This document shows, in pieces, positions 1 through 9,028 of a stretch of 30,236 bases of DNA. The stretch's first letter is position 1, and the number at the start of each line of letters is the position of its first letter. The translations under genes were made by a program, and so were the position numbers. The notes under the pieces are model-generated. The model was not told the origin of the DNA. It searched no databases and worked only from the letters and a program-made list of their open reading frames with translations. The stretch covers positions 1 to 30,236 of IMG/VR virus record IMGVR_UViG_3300021964_000325; one strand, written 5' to 3'. The stretch comes from a virus.

Positions 1-480
1 ACCAGATGTAGCGGCCGCAACTATACGAGAATTATTTGAAAACTCTATTGACCCTTTGTTTAACGCCTTACAACCAGGCTGTAGAAAGAAAGGTAGATTC
101 TCTAACATAAGAGTGATACGACCTAACATCTCTCTTGCAGTCGCACCTTTGTTTGCCATAACAGCAATTGTTTTATCTGGATTAAATAATGCAAACCATA
201 GTAGATATGCACACGCAGATATAGATTTACCTGACTGACGACATGCAAGAACGATATTGAATCGTTCACTCTGAAACTGTTTAAACATATTCCTTTGATA
301 TGGGTACAAGTCAAAAGGTACAAGACCTTTATCAAGAGAAATAATCTTAATATATTTTTCTGTGAAGTATGCAGGACTCTTCATGCATTTTGCATATTCT
401 TTTAAATCTTGTTGAGTCCATTCTTGGACGACACCATCTCTTTTTACGAGTGGGTTACCAAGATAGTATTCATTCTGCAT
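1..480 (-). CDS. terL: Terminase large subunit, N-terminal part (T4 gp17-like), cut by window edge
   Basis: This is the ATPase half of the packaging motor that drives DNA into the prohead. Reading from an ATG at 480 gives 160 codons open to the window edge, so the C-terminal ATPase remainder and nuclease domain are off-window. The N-terminus contains YYLGNPLVKRDG (about residues 5-16), typical of marine T4-like gp17. An adenine-binding Q-motif-like YPYQRNM lies near residues 59-65. The Walker A variant RQSGKS is at about 81-86 and is followed by a hydrophobic helix. The start overlaps the end of the small terminase gene by 11 bases, as expected for coupled 16-17 genes. Family assignment rests on motif, gene order and neighbours, and I am very sure of it. 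Confidence 0.95.
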   Translation of the reverse strand, partial: MQNEYYLGNPLVKRDGVVQEWTQQDLKEYAKCMKSPAYFTEKYIKIISLDKGLVPFDLYPYQRNMFKQFQSERFNIVLACRQSGKSISACAYLLWFALFNPDKTIAVMANKGATAREMLGRITLMLENLPFFLQPGCKALNKGSIEFSNNSRIVAAATSG

Positions 481-823
481 TGTTCTCGTTAGTAACATCA
501 ATCACTTGTTCATCATCTCTTAATAATTTTTGTAAGTCGGCAGTTGTACCAACAAACAAATTGTTATTAGTCGTGTTACCTACCTGTTTTGTTTCTTCTT
601 TTTTATCTAAATCTTTTTTCTTCTTATTAAGTTCCATCAACTTATCGTTGACATCTGCCATATTCTTAATAAGATTAGATAATACTTCGTATGCACGAGG
701 GTGTTCGGAAGACCTTGCAACTTCCATCATATCCATCAAAGACTCTTTGCCTTTTTCTAGAAGTTCGTAATATGTTGCTCTGGAGTATTCAAAATCATCA
801 TTTATATTCTTCTCATCACTCAT
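470..823 (-). CDS. terS: Terminase small subunit (T4 gp16-like)
   Basis: This 117-aa protein lies between gp15-like and gp17-like genes, the usual position of gene 16, whose product recognises DNA and regulates the large terminase. Sequence support is positional plus composition: it is acidic at both ends, and its centre (about residues 55-80, around NDKLMELNKKKKDLDKK) is a strongly charged helix likely to form the coiled coil known for gp16. It is shorter than T4 gp16 (about 164 aa), as is common in marine relatives. Its ATG overlaps the stop of gp15 in an ATGA arrangement, and its own stop overlaps the gp17 start by 11 bases, so the three are probably translationally coupled. No catalytic motif is expected. 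Confidence 0.82.
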   Translation of the reverse strand: MSDEKNINDDFEYSRATYYELLEKGKESLMDMMEVARSSEHPRAYEVLSNLIKNMADVNDKLMELNKKKKDLDKKEETKQVGNTTNNNLFVGTTADLQKLLRDDEQVIDVTNENNAE

Positions 824-1611
824 GCACTATCGCCTATTAATTCTATTAATGTTGTAAATCCAAAGTCACTATCTGCAAGACCTATAGTATCTAGTGGGTC
901 TGGCGTAACAGTAATCCTTGAAGTTTGTATATCACTATCTGATAAACCAACTTTAATTTGTGATACATCTGTAATTGATTTACGAATAATATCACTTGTT
1001 GTAATTGGTCCATGGAAACTAACCTTCATCACAAAGTCTAGTGTATATATAATTGTTCTTCTTGACGCAACATCACCTTCAAAATCATCACTAAAACTCA
1101 TACCTTGCATTATAATTGGTATATCTTCTTTTAGATTTGGATATACACTAGGAAAAGGTTTGATTGTTAGTGCATATTGTGGATTGAAGAAAGGTAGTAT
1201 TTGTTCTACAATCTGTAATGCATCATCTTGAGCCTTTGCATATACATTTAATTGAAAGTTTATATCATACGGTACTGGTGTAAAATATTTTCTTCTGTTT
1301 TCTTTTGCAGTACCTTGACTTTGGAATGTATTAATCTTTGCTAATTGTCTTGTCAAATCATAATTGAAACTTGTAATCTCAAATGACATACGAGGTAACT
1401 TGATTGCAACTTGTGAGTTTGCAGACAAGTCTGATTGTTCTCTAACTCGTTCTAGATATTTTTGTTTTGGTGCATATGATAATGGTACTTTTACTTGGCT
1501 AATAACTGCACCAGATGAATTTTTTCTGATAACATAAATGTTATTGAACATACGACCAAATATCGCAACTGAATTTTTAATTTTTTCGTGATAAAAATGA
1601 GTACCGAACAT
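820..1611 (-). CDS. gp15: Tail completion and sheath stabiliser (T4 gp15-like)
   Basis: This 263-aa protein resembles T4-type gp15, which caps the tail tube and sheath and forms the tail side of the head-tail joint. The opening MFGTHFYHEKIKNSVAIFG followed by FNNIYVIRKN is the recognisable start of marine gp15 homologues. The rest is mixed alpha-beta without a transmembrane segment or signal peptide. The gene sits between 14 and 16 as in T4-like genomes. Its ATG shares one base with the stop of gp14 (TAATG), with a GGAG ribosome site inside the end of gp14. Its stop overlaps the next ATG by four bases. It is a virion component, probably made late from the promoter upstream of gp13. Confidence 0.88.
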   Translation of the reverse strand: MFGTHFYHEKIKNSVAIFGRMFNNIYVIRKNSSGAVISQVKVPLSYAPKQKYLERVREQSDLSANSQVAIKLPRMSFEITSFNYDLTRQLAKINTFQSQGTAKENRRKYFTPVPYDINFQLNVYAKAQDDALQIVEQILPFFNPQYALTIKPFPSVYPNLKEDIPIIMQGMSFSDDFEGDVASRRTIIYTLDFVMKVSFHGPITTSDIIRKSITDVSQIKVGLSDSDIQTSRITVTPDPLDTIGLADSDFGFTTLIELIGDSA

Positions 1612-2510
1612 TATTGATTCTCCACATCACCAAAAGGATTGCCTTCACTAAAGTCTAAGAAGTCTACGGAACCAGTACTGAATTCATCATTTTGTTCGTT
1701 TTCTGATAGTGCATTTTCTTCTGTTACAATACTAACTGTAAAGTCAGAGTCTTGTCTATATGCACCACTAATTGTTGCAGTATATGTAGGTAAGAATGTA
1801 TGATATGCACCATCATTAGCACCAACGTGTATAACGTGAAGTTTACTATCAGAATCAGACCATTTCTCTACTTCACCAGTCATAGTTAGATTTGTTGCAG
1901 AATCTAATAACTGACTTACAGTTTGGCCAGGTAATATAGTATCACTTGTTCTGTCAAGTGTCAAGATATAAGTGTATGCGTAATCTTTTTCTATCTGGTC
2001 TATTTTCTCAATACCAGTATCCAAATCTTCATCATTGTATTCAAATAAGTTACAACGAAGTTTAAATACAGGTAAGTTTTGTAATTGATAGAATGGTTGT
2101 TCGTGTTCAACGTGTGATATTTGAAATAGTTTGTTAGTCATAGGAAGATAAATTAAATCACCTTCAAGTGGACGAACTGATGTTACTTCATTATCCCACT
2201 TTCTAACTGTTTGATTCCATCTTCTTCTGGATACAACAAATGTGGCCTCATCACGAATCTCAACACCAAATCTTGTGAACAGGTCTCCCTCTCCATCAAA
2301 ACCCTCTGTGTTTTCAATGTACATTTCTAGGACGTGTGCAGAATTAAATGATGAAACAACATCATCACCTAATATAGTGTCTTCGTTGACTAAATCTCTT
2401 GGAAGATAGTAGACATCTTGACCATAAATCTTCAATGATTCTATGACTATATCTTCATATAAATTCTGTTCAGACCTCACTGCGTCTGTGAAGTACATAT
2501 TTCGTGCCAT
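1611..2510 (-). CDS. gp14: Neck protein (T4 gp14-like)
   Basis: This 299-aa protein matches T4-type gp14, which with gp13 builds the neck that closes the filled head and receives the tail. The N-terminal stretch MARNMYFTDAVRSEQNLYED and the following YGQDVYYLPRD are characteristic of marine gp14 proteins, as is the RFGVEIRDEATFVVSRRRW segment near residue 100. The last third is acidic and rich in D, S and N and is less conserved. The gene starts two bases after the gp13 stop and ends overlapping the gp15 start. It has only a weak AGG upstream, which suggests that translation depends on read-on from gp13. Confidence 0.9.
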   Translation of the reverse strand: MARNMYFTDAVRSEQNLYEDIVIESLKIYGQDVYYLPRDLVNEDTILGDDVVSSFNSAHVLEMYIENTEGFDGEGDLFTRFGVEIRDEATFVVSRRRWNQTVRKWDNEVTSVRPLEGDLIYLPMTNKLFQISHVEHEQPFYQLQNLPVFKLRCNLFEYNDEDLDTGIEKIDQIEKDYAYTYILTLDRTSDTILPGQTVSQLLDSATNLTMTGEVEKWSDSDSKLHVIHVGANDGAYHTFLPTYTATISGAYRQDSDFTVSIVTEENALSENEQNDEFSTGSVDFLDFSEGNPFGDVENQ

Positions 2511-2511
2511 A

Positions 2512-3267
2512 TTAACCTACAAAAAAGTCTATCGGCGTTTCATGGTCAAGTCGTAATCGTTCTCTTAATCTCTCTAAATCTTGTGTTGCATCATCAAACA
2601 ATTGTCTACCATTCATAGTAACACCGCCAGGTAACTGCATACCTTCAAACTTGATAAGATTTGCACCCCATTGTTGTTTAATCAATGCAGTTGTAAACTC
2701 TTTTAACCACATATCATTATATACTTTAGTAAATGATTCTGGGTCAATAATCTTATATGCTTCGTATACAATATAATCACCTGCTTTTAAATCACCATCT
2801 GCAAACTCACCAAAGATATAAAGTCTATCTTGTTTTCTTGAGTATTCTATTTGAGGTGTACCATTTAATTTCATATCTAACAATGATAAGTATTGTTGCA
2901 TTTGTTCGTAGTATGCAAGGTCACCTACATAGTTGTGCATATCTGCAATATCATTTAACATCATTTGATATTTAATATCAAAGAAATTGATACTAGAACC
3001 AAATGTTGCGTCAATGGCAAACATGCGTGATATGAACAAAATACTTGAATCAACAGTTACATACCTATTAGTAACATCATCTGCAGTTATTTGATAACTA
3101 ACATATGTTCTAACTGTAGCTTCTGAATGGTATTCTTGAAAAACTTGTAGGGCTTCGTCTAGTCTATCTTCTAGTTGGTCTTCATCAACATTGATTTCTA
3201 TGACTGGGTCACCTAATCTTCTCTTGCAATAGTCAAGTAAAGTTTCCCTAGAAGTTGGATTTGCCAT
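2512..3267 (-). CDS. gp13: Neck protein (T4 gp13-like)
   Basis: This 251-aa protein is the gp13-type neck component that completes the head before tail joining. The N-terminus has SRETLLDYCKRRLGDPVIEINV followed by a region rich in acidic residues (DEDQLEDRLDEALQVF), which is the conserved opening of marine gp13. A hydrophobic strand region follows (about residues 60-90). The C-terminus ends in the short RLDHETPIDFFVG tail. It is the first gene of the gp13-14-15-16-17 block. A GGAG ribosome site lies about nine bases ahead of the ATG, and an exact TATAAATA lies 26 bases upstream, so this gene probably heads a late transcript covering the block. Confidence 0.9.
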   Translation of the reverse strand: MANPTSRETLLDYCKRRLGDPVIEINVDEDQLEDRLDEALQVFQEYHSEATVRTYVSYQITADDVTNRYVTVDSSILFISRMFAIDATFGSSINFFDIKYQMMLNDIADMHNYVGDLAYYEQMQQYLSLLDMKLNGTPQIEYSRKQDRLYIFGEFADGDLKAGDYIVYEAYKIIDPESFTKVYNDMWLKEFTTALIKQQWGANLIKFEGMQLPGGVTMNGRQLFDDATQDLERLRERLRLDHETPIDFFVG

Positions 3268-3292
3268 GAAATGTCTCCGTTTATTACTCTAC

Positions 3293-3300
3293 TATTTATA
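3293..3300 (-). promoter_or_regulatory. T4-type late promoter core ahead of gp13
   Basis: Read on the minus strand this is an exact TATAAATA, the late promoter core recognised in T4 by the gp55 sigma factor. It lies in the 36-base gap between the 633-aa structural gene and gp13, in the right orientation. A purine-rich leader and a GGAG ribosome site separate it from the gp13 ATG. Function is inferred from the consensus and position. Confidence 0.75.
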
Positions 3301-3303
3301 AGA

Positions 3304-5205
3304 TTAAGTAACCGTAATACCTAAATAATATGTATTAGCTGTTGTTGGAGTTCCAGCTGGGTGAGTTTGGGCACGATAATCGTCAACACTAACAAAACCT
3401 GTGCTGGTGGTACTACCACTCAATCTTGTATCAAGTATTGAAACTCCTCTTTGAGCATCACCACTTGTCCATTGATAACTTATTTTTCCTCCAGTTGTAC
3501 CACCTGCGGCAGTATACCTCATCATTTGTTGTAATACTGTTGTAAATCCTGCACTATCATCTGTGTAAATATCACCAGTTGAATCGTAAACAAGTGCAGG
3601 AATATCAAAATCTCTTGCGTTAGTTGAATCAAATGTTTTTTCAAAAAGATAATAATTTTGAACATCTGTAGGTTGGTCTTGAGTTTGACCTGTACCAGAT
3701 GTTAGTCCATCATTTCTTGTATCAGTAAATATTGGATTTGCATTAACAAGTGTACTTCCTGAAAATGTTGTTGCAGTTTGAACGTGATATATACCACCAA
3801 AACTATCTTCAGTTGTATCAGTAGTTCTGTATGTGCGTAATGCAGGAACACAAAATGTATCAATAAAATCTGTAGCAGTCATTGACACAAGGTCATTACT
3901 TGCATCACGATACATAGGGAATTTAATATTGTTACTATCAACAGTTGCTGATGCTGTCGCAATTATAGGTCCAAAATTTAAACCAAGTCTAGCAACGTCT
4001 GTATTATATTGAGTCAGATAAAGATATGAATTATCATTGGAATCTGCAGGAGTACGAATGTCATAATTAGTTCCTACTATGATACCCAAATCATCTAACA
4101 CAAATGTATCTTCTAATGTTACATCAGTAATATCATAACTACCACGAGTATTAAATCTATAAGCAATTATTCTTCCTGAATAGGCAGTTGAATTTAATAA
4201 AATATGTGTATCACCACTATCTGCAGTTCCACCTACAGTACAAACACCATATAAACCACCTGCACCATCTGGGTCAGGAAGTACTGCACTATCATCTTTT
4301 GCTGTACTAATGTCCCAAGGAGTTGATAAAGTATAACTTCTTATTTTCCACGAAGTTGTAGCGGTTTCATAAAGAGGATAAAATAATTTATTACCGTCTT
4401 TTGTTAACCAAAATGATTGACCTCGATTACCACTAGCATATGGAGTTTCACCTTCTACAGTAGGTCTAAAAATTTTTTTAGTTCCAGTAGAAACGGTTGA
4501 TAAATTCCAAGGAGTAGTTAAATCATATTGAAAAATTTCAGTACATATTGTTGAATAAGAACCAAAATAAACTTTTTCACCATTTGCGTGTAATTGTATA
4601 CCTCTTGGATTAATATTAACGCCACCACCACCTTGAATTGGGTGTCCTGTAGTAGTAATAGCACTAAAACTAAATACTGAATTTGGGGCACCTACAGATG
4701 CAGAATCTTTTATATCATAAGCAGTAGATAAAGGATATTGTAAAAGTCTGTCATTACCAAGGTCTAGAGTATATAATATTGTACCATTATCTCCTACTTG
4801 TGCGGCAATAATACTACTACCAGTTGGAGAATAAGTAGTTTGTTGGGAACTAATATCAGCAAAATGACCACTATCAAAATCAATAATTACACCATTATCT
4901 ACTGAAATAGTTTTATCTCTTGTTAAATCAATTCTACTATTACCAACTGTAAGAGGATTTACATTATTATAAGAAGTTAAAGCGGCACTTGTTGGATAAC
5001 TGACGGCATTAGTTTGTGTTACACCAGATTGATTTCTAGTGTCATTAATAGTTCCAACTTTACCACCACTTGCAGCATAACTTAAACTTACTGATTTATT
5101 TTGTGAGTAAAGATATTTTGCGTAGTTATAAACGTTCTCTAATTGAGTAGGTGTCATGTCTACTATGTCTGTACCATCAAAGTAGACTGGTGTTCTAGTT
5201 GCCAT
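3304..5205 (-). CDS. Structural or adhesin protein with propeller-like repeats
   Basis: This 633-aa protein is probably a virion surface or baseplate-associated protein, judged by its place among fibre genes. Residues 1-45 (TPVYFDGTDIVDMTPTQLEN) form a helical N-terminal module, and a related phrase, MYRDASNDLVSMTATDF, recurs in the second half. Between them are at least four degenerate units near residues 140, 222, 290 and 345 of the form aromatic-x-L-S/T-T-P/A-W/Y-D/N-I/L-S/D, for example YTLSTPWDISTA and YDLTTPWNLSTV. Such spacing suggests blades of a beta-propeller. The C-terminus is threonine- and glycine-rich. There is no signal peptide or membrane segment. The ATG has AGAGGT ahead of it, overlapping the previous gene's stop. 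The exact role is unknown; a propeller that binds glycan is one possibility. Confidence 0.65.
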   Translation of the reverse strand: MATRTPVYFDGTDIVDMTPTQLENVYNYAKYLYSQNKSVSLSYAASGGKVGTINDTRNQSGVTQTNAVSYPTSAALTSYNNVNPLTVGNSRIDLTRDKTISVDNGVIIDFDSGHFADISSQQTTYSPTGSSIIAAQVGDNGTILYTLDLGNDRLLQYPLSTAYDIKDSASVGAPNSVFSFSAITTTGHPIQGGGGVNINPRGIQLHANGEKVYFGSYSTICTEIFQYDLTTPWNLSTVSTGTKKIFRPTVEGETPYASGNRGQSFWLTKDGNKLFYPLYETATTSWKIRSYTLSTPWDISTAKDDSAVLPDPDGAGGLYGVCTVGGTADSGDTHILLNSTAYSGRIIAYRFNTRGSYDITDVTLEDTFVLDDLGIIVGTNYDIRTPADSNDNSYLYLTQYNTDVARLGLNFGPIIATASATVDSNNIKFPMYRDASNDLVSMTATDFIDTFCVPALRTYRTTDTTEDSFGGIYHVQTATTFSGSTLVNANPIFTDTRNDGLTSGTGQTQDQPTDVQNYYLFEKTFDSTNARDFDIPALVYDSTGDIYTDDSAGFTTVLQQMMRYTAAGGTTGGKISYQWTSGDAQRGVSILDTRLSGSTTSTGFVSVDDYRAQTHPAGTPTTANTYYLGITVT

Positions 5206-5216
5206 AATGTATACCT

Positions 5217-6035
5217 CTAGTTATCTGAACCAATTATTGTTTTTAGTGTACTCCCTGCAGAGTTTTTAATATTTAGTGTAGCGGCAGATGCAAAGTTTCC
5301 AGAATACAATCCTGTCAAATAATATCCAGAACCACTAAAGAATGGCGCAACAGCAAGACCATTAGCACTATCTTTACTTATTAATGTTCCAGATGTTGGT
5401 AGTGTTACACTTGTTGTACCTGTTGTAGTAAATGTAGACGCATGTCCACCAGTTAATGTTAAGTTTCCTGCTAAACTAACTGTTCTGTCTGCATTTTGTA
5501 CATCAAGTGTTAGTGTTCTATCTGCAGTTAATGTATCACCACTTGTTGATGTGATTCTTGTTTCAAAAGAAGTTGCGACTGTATCTCTCAAACCAAATGT
5601 ACTAATATCTGTAATAGAGCCAGGACCAGTTATAGTAGGACCTGTAATTGTTGGTGATGTTAATGTTTTGTTGGTAAGAGTTTCGGTTCCAGCAAGTGTA
5701 GTAAAATTACCATCAGTCAACGAGTTGTTAAACTGACCAGTAGTACCTTGTAGAGTATTTGTATTTAAGTTTATCGTTTTATTTGATAGAGTTTGTGTTA
5801 CACTTAAATAGGCAATAACGGCGGAGTCTGCTCTTATCTCTTGATTCGTTGCATGTCCTATTCCACCAACAACTTCTATTCCTCCTCCAGCGATACCTCT
5901 TATAGTTTTTATATAATCGCCTTGAGTACTAGAGTCTAGTTTGATGTTTTCGGATTGAACAATCGCACGAACAGTTGCCGAGTCTGCTTGGTCAGAGAAT
6001 GATGTTCCTAGAAAAGTACTTAGTTTTACTACCAT
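5217..6035 (-). CDS. Tail fibre-like protein with LTNKTLTSPTI-type repeats
   Basis: This 272-aa protein is rich in T, S, G and N. It carries the short repeat TLSNKTINLNT, ETLTNKTLTSPTI and GPTITGPGSITDI (about residues 80-150), which is widespread in marine phage fibres and baseplate appendages. Further short beta-rich repeats follow (SGDTLTADRTLTLDVQNADR, then GNLTLTGGHASTFTTTG). The composition suggests a trimeric fibrous beta-structure. It lies 14 bases downstream of the 985-aa structural gene and 11 bases ahead of the propeller-like gene, so it is part of the same transcript. No chaperone or cleavage domain is visible at the C-terminus. It is probably a short fibre or collar appendage, and the precise attachment site cannot be told. 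Confidence 0.68.
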   Translation of the reverse strand: MVVKLSTFLGTSFSDQADSATVRAIVQSENIKLDSSTQGDYIKTIRGIAGGGIEVVGGIGHATNQEIRADSAVIAYLSVTQTLSNKTINLNTNTLQGTTGQFNNSLTDGNFTTLAGTETLTNKTLTSPTITGPTITGPGSITDISTFGLRDTVATSFETRITSTSGDTLTADRTLTLDVQNADRTVSLAGNLTLTGGHASTFTTTGTTSVTLPTSGTLISKDSANGLAVAPFFSGSGYYLTGLYSGNFASAATLNIKNSAGSTLKTIIGSDN

Positions 6036-6049
6036 CTATTTTTCTTTCT

Positions 6050-9007
6050 TTATGCTTGTGCTTCCATCCATCTCAAAATAATCGCAATACGTCCTGAACC
6101 GTCAGTTGCTTGAGCATTTAATGCCAAAATGTCTGAACCGTCAGGGAATTTATAGTCACCTCCTAAAGGAGCACCTGTTAATTCTTTAAGTCTTGATAAG
6201 TCTAGCGTATCTGAAGCAGAACCAGTGTTGGCACATGGAAACGCAGAACTGAATATTGTTTCGCCTGGTTGAGCAGGGAAATCAGCCCTTATTGATGGCG
6301 ATGATGAATCTGATGTAAAAAATATGTCTCCACGAACTGCCGCTTGAGCAAAACTTGGAAGACCACCTTCTGCTTCACCAGTTAATGATTCCCATGTTGC
6401 ACTATCAAAGTTTTTAGGATTTAGTATACCTTCAACAACTAGTGCTGTATTTGATGTACCGTTTGCACCCACAACAGATAATCCAGAAAGTAATAACTGA
6501 GACCTATTCAATAGGTTCTTTGCACCAAGTCTTCCTACTGCACCATTATCAACAGATGGAGCAAGTCTAAGTGCAAAGTAGGTTTGTTCTGTTTCAAAAA
6601 CGTTTTTAGCACCTGTAGGGTTGATTTGATAGTTGAACATATATCCTCTATCTTCAGTAAATCCACCATCCATCATCAGAGCAGAACCCCAATGAGTAAG
6701 TGTCGGTGAACATGTGTTGGATATTTCAATAATACCAGTATTTGAACTGTGTGATGCAATAGGTCCTGCAGATAAGGTATTTGTTGCACCTTGTTGATAC
6801 TGACTAAATGTTGCGCCTCTTGTACACCCAGTAAAGTTACCTGGCCCATCAGTCGCAGAACGACCTGTATATGAGATAATCTCATTATCAATTAATAGTG
6901 TACCAGTATCTGTAAATTCTTGTAAGTCTGCGACAGGTATATCTGAATCGGCACTATCAATTGTACCAGTTAAAGATGTTAACGGTGCGTCATTCTCAAT
7001 TGAGTATCTTACAGGTAAGTTACCAGACCTCATATATGCTTCATCATTTACGTTGTTGTTTTTAATTCTATGTACATAATTCCATTTACCATCAGAACCA
7101 CGAATCATAAAGTGAATGAATCCAGCACCATACCATGAGTATTCGATACCCATCATCTGCATTTTGTTATTATTAAAATTGTAACCAGATGGACCAGTAC
7201 CATCTACTTTATCTAAATTCCATTTAGATTGTGGTACTCTTTTTTCTTTTATCTTTTGGGCACGAACACCAGATGCAGTAATACCACGATAGTCAGGTGT
7301 AACAAAAATTGATGTATTACTAACAACTTGTGTTACAAAGTGAATCTGTCCTCTAATAACAATTCTTTCACCTGCTTTTAATTGTTCTGTGAATCGTGTA
7401 TTTGTACCAGTTATGGACTGACTGTTTTGTGTAACAGCAACTGTTCCAGTAACGTTTTGAACTGAAGACCTTTGAACACAGAACATTTGGTTTCCGTCAA
7501 ATTCAAAGAATACACCGTTTTGGTCATCAAACAATCCTGCCCTAACGGCAGCACCAATCCATGACTTAACATAGACACTTGATACTTCTTCAAGAGCGGC
7601 AGTTGTGTCACCTAAAGTAGACGTTGCTAAAACTGTAAATGTATAGTCATCAACAATACTGTTAACTGAATATGTTCCTTCATATCCTGATGTAGTGATA
7701 CCATCTAATTCAATACTAGCGCCTGGTTGTAATCCGTGGTCTATGTCGTCTGTTTTTACTGTGATTGTAGAACCACTTGCTGTAGCATTTGCACTCACAC
7801 TTTGTATATCATACTTAGGTGCAAATAGTGTACCTGACGACCATAAGAAACCTTTACCAGATTGATATCTGAAATATCTTTTAGTCTGACGAACAACAGA
7901 GGCCGCATATGTTGGTGTTTTAGTAGATAGGATAACACCACCATCAAATGGTCTATGTAAAATTGTTGAGTTAGATAATGCATAGAATGTTGCAGAACCA
8001 GGCGAAGTAACGGCAGCACCACTTCTTGCAGTATATGTTAAAGATTCCAATGTAGGTGTTGATTTGATAAAGAATGGTCCAGATGCATATTCATTATTTG
8101 TACCAGTTCCTACATCAACGTGTATATTTGTGCCTGGAATGAGTCCGTGAGGATTAGTAAATGTTACAGTTATAATTGATGGGTCTGCACCATCTGATGC
8201 AATAGATGAAACAGGTATACTTGCACCAGTATATAATCTACCTTTTTTAACAAGCACTTCTTCTGTTTTTAATGAATCACCATCTGAAGCACCAACTGTA
8301 CCACGAGCAAAATATGTGATTGAAGATGTTGTAGGAATAGAGAATATAATCCAGTTACCATCTGCTCTTGAGAAACCATCAACAGCAGAATTTAATCCTG
8401 ATACGTTTACAACATCACCTACTGCAAGTCCATGAACTGTAGTAAATGTAACTGTAATCAAAGAGTTAGTTGTACTTGTTGTTTGATAGTCTGTTACAAT
8501 TGTAGAAACCGTTAAATCAACGCCAGGTAATTCGTATGTTGATGGATATCCTTTAACAGTACCATAACCTGCCCATTTTGTAGGTTGTAATCCGTATTCA
8601 AAGTCAGCATCAATCATCGCCTGTGGATTTGATACTCTCATTCTTTCGATTGCGTCTGTACCAAAATCCCATGGTCTAATTTTCTGACCGTAATCTTGTG
8701 TATCTTCTGTATAAATTTGAAGTGAATCACTTGCACTCATAGAAGATGAATTATACTGTAATGTGATTGTAGTATAACCATCATCTGCCTGAAGTATTGT
8801 AGGCCAATTTGTTGCATCATTGGCGGCAGTAAATGTTGCAGTTGTACCTGCAAAAGTAGTATCTGCAAAGTTGTAGATGATAATATTATCTGTTACGTTT
8901 GTTATTAATAAAATCTTGTCGAGAGTGTATCGGCCTGGGATTTGGATAGTTCCAACTCCAGCACCGCCAGGAGTAAATACATATTCTCTTTGTAGTTGTT
9001 TTGCCAT
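6050..9007 (-). CDS. Large virion structural protein, marine T4-like type
   Basis: This 985-aa protein opens with MAKQLQREYVFTPGGAGVG, a start I associate with large structural proteins of marine T4-like phages found among baseplate and fibre genes. The N-terminal 170 residues form a conserved-looking module (PWDFGTDAIERMRVSNPQA near 115-135). Three repeats around HGL then a proline or glycine turn (HGLAVGDVVNVSGL near 192, HGLIPGT near 286, HGLQPGASIELDGI near 424) mark successive beta-sandwich-like units. A further unit around 680-710 contains GTLLIDNEIISYTGR. The C-terminus ends in RIAIILRWMEAQA. There is no signal peptide or membrane segment. An AGGA site precedes the ATG. The role is probably a distal tail or baseplate appendage; I cannot assign it to a specific T4 gene. 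Confidence 0.7.
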   Translation of the reverse strand: MAKQLQREYVFTPGGAGVGTIQIPGRYTLDKILLITNVTDNIIIYNFADTTFAGTTATFTAANDATNWPTILQADDGYTTITLQYNSSSMSASDSLQIYTEDTQDYGQKIRPWDFGTDAIERMRVSNPQAMIDADFEYGLQPTKWAGYGTVKGYPSTYELPGVDLTVSTIVTDYQTTSTTNSLITVTFTTVHGLAVGDVVNVSGLNSAVDGFSRADGNWIIFSIPTTSSITYFARGTVGASDGDSLKTEEVLVKKGRLYTGASIPVSSIASDGADPSIITVTFTNPHGLIPGTNIHVDVGTGTNNEYASGPFFIKSTPTLESLTYTARSGAAVTSPGSATFYALSNSTILHRPFDGGVILSTKTPTYAASVVRQTKRYFRYQSGKGFLWSSGTLFAPKYDIQSVSANATASGSTITVKTDDIDHGLQPGASIELDGITTSGYEGTYSVNSIVDDYTFTVLATSTLGDTTAALEEVSSVYVKSWIGAAVRAGLFDDQNGVFFEFDGNQMFCVQRSSVQNVTGTVAVTQNSQSITGTNTRFTEQLKAGERIVIRGQIHFVTQVVSNTSIFVTPDYRGITASGVRAQKIKEKRVPQSKWNLDKVDGTGPSGYNFNNNKMQMMGIEYSWYGAGFIHFMIRGSDGKWNYVHRIKNNNVNDEAYMRSGNLPVRYSIENDAPLTSLTGTIDSADSDIPVADLQEFTDTGTLLIDNEIISYTGRSATDGPGNFTGCTRGATFSQYQQGATNTLSAGPIASHSSNTGIIEISNTCSPTLTHWGSALMMDGGFTEDRGYMFNYQINPTGAKNVFETEQTYFALRLAPSVDNGAVGRLGAKNLLNRSQLLLSGLSVVGANGTSNTALVVEGILNPKNFDSATWESLTGEAEGGLPSFAQAAVRGDIFFTSDSSSPSIRADFPAQPGETIFSSAFPCANTGSASDTLDLSRLKELTGAPLGGDYKFPDGSDILALNAQATDGSGRIAIILRWMEAQA

Positions 9008-9028
9008 TAGTTTTTTATCCTATCTTTA

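Noticed and set aside
369-770. Plus-strand open frame opposite the terminase genes
   Set aside because: It lies antisense to clearly recognisable gp16 and gp17 coding sequence and has no ribosome site or family features.
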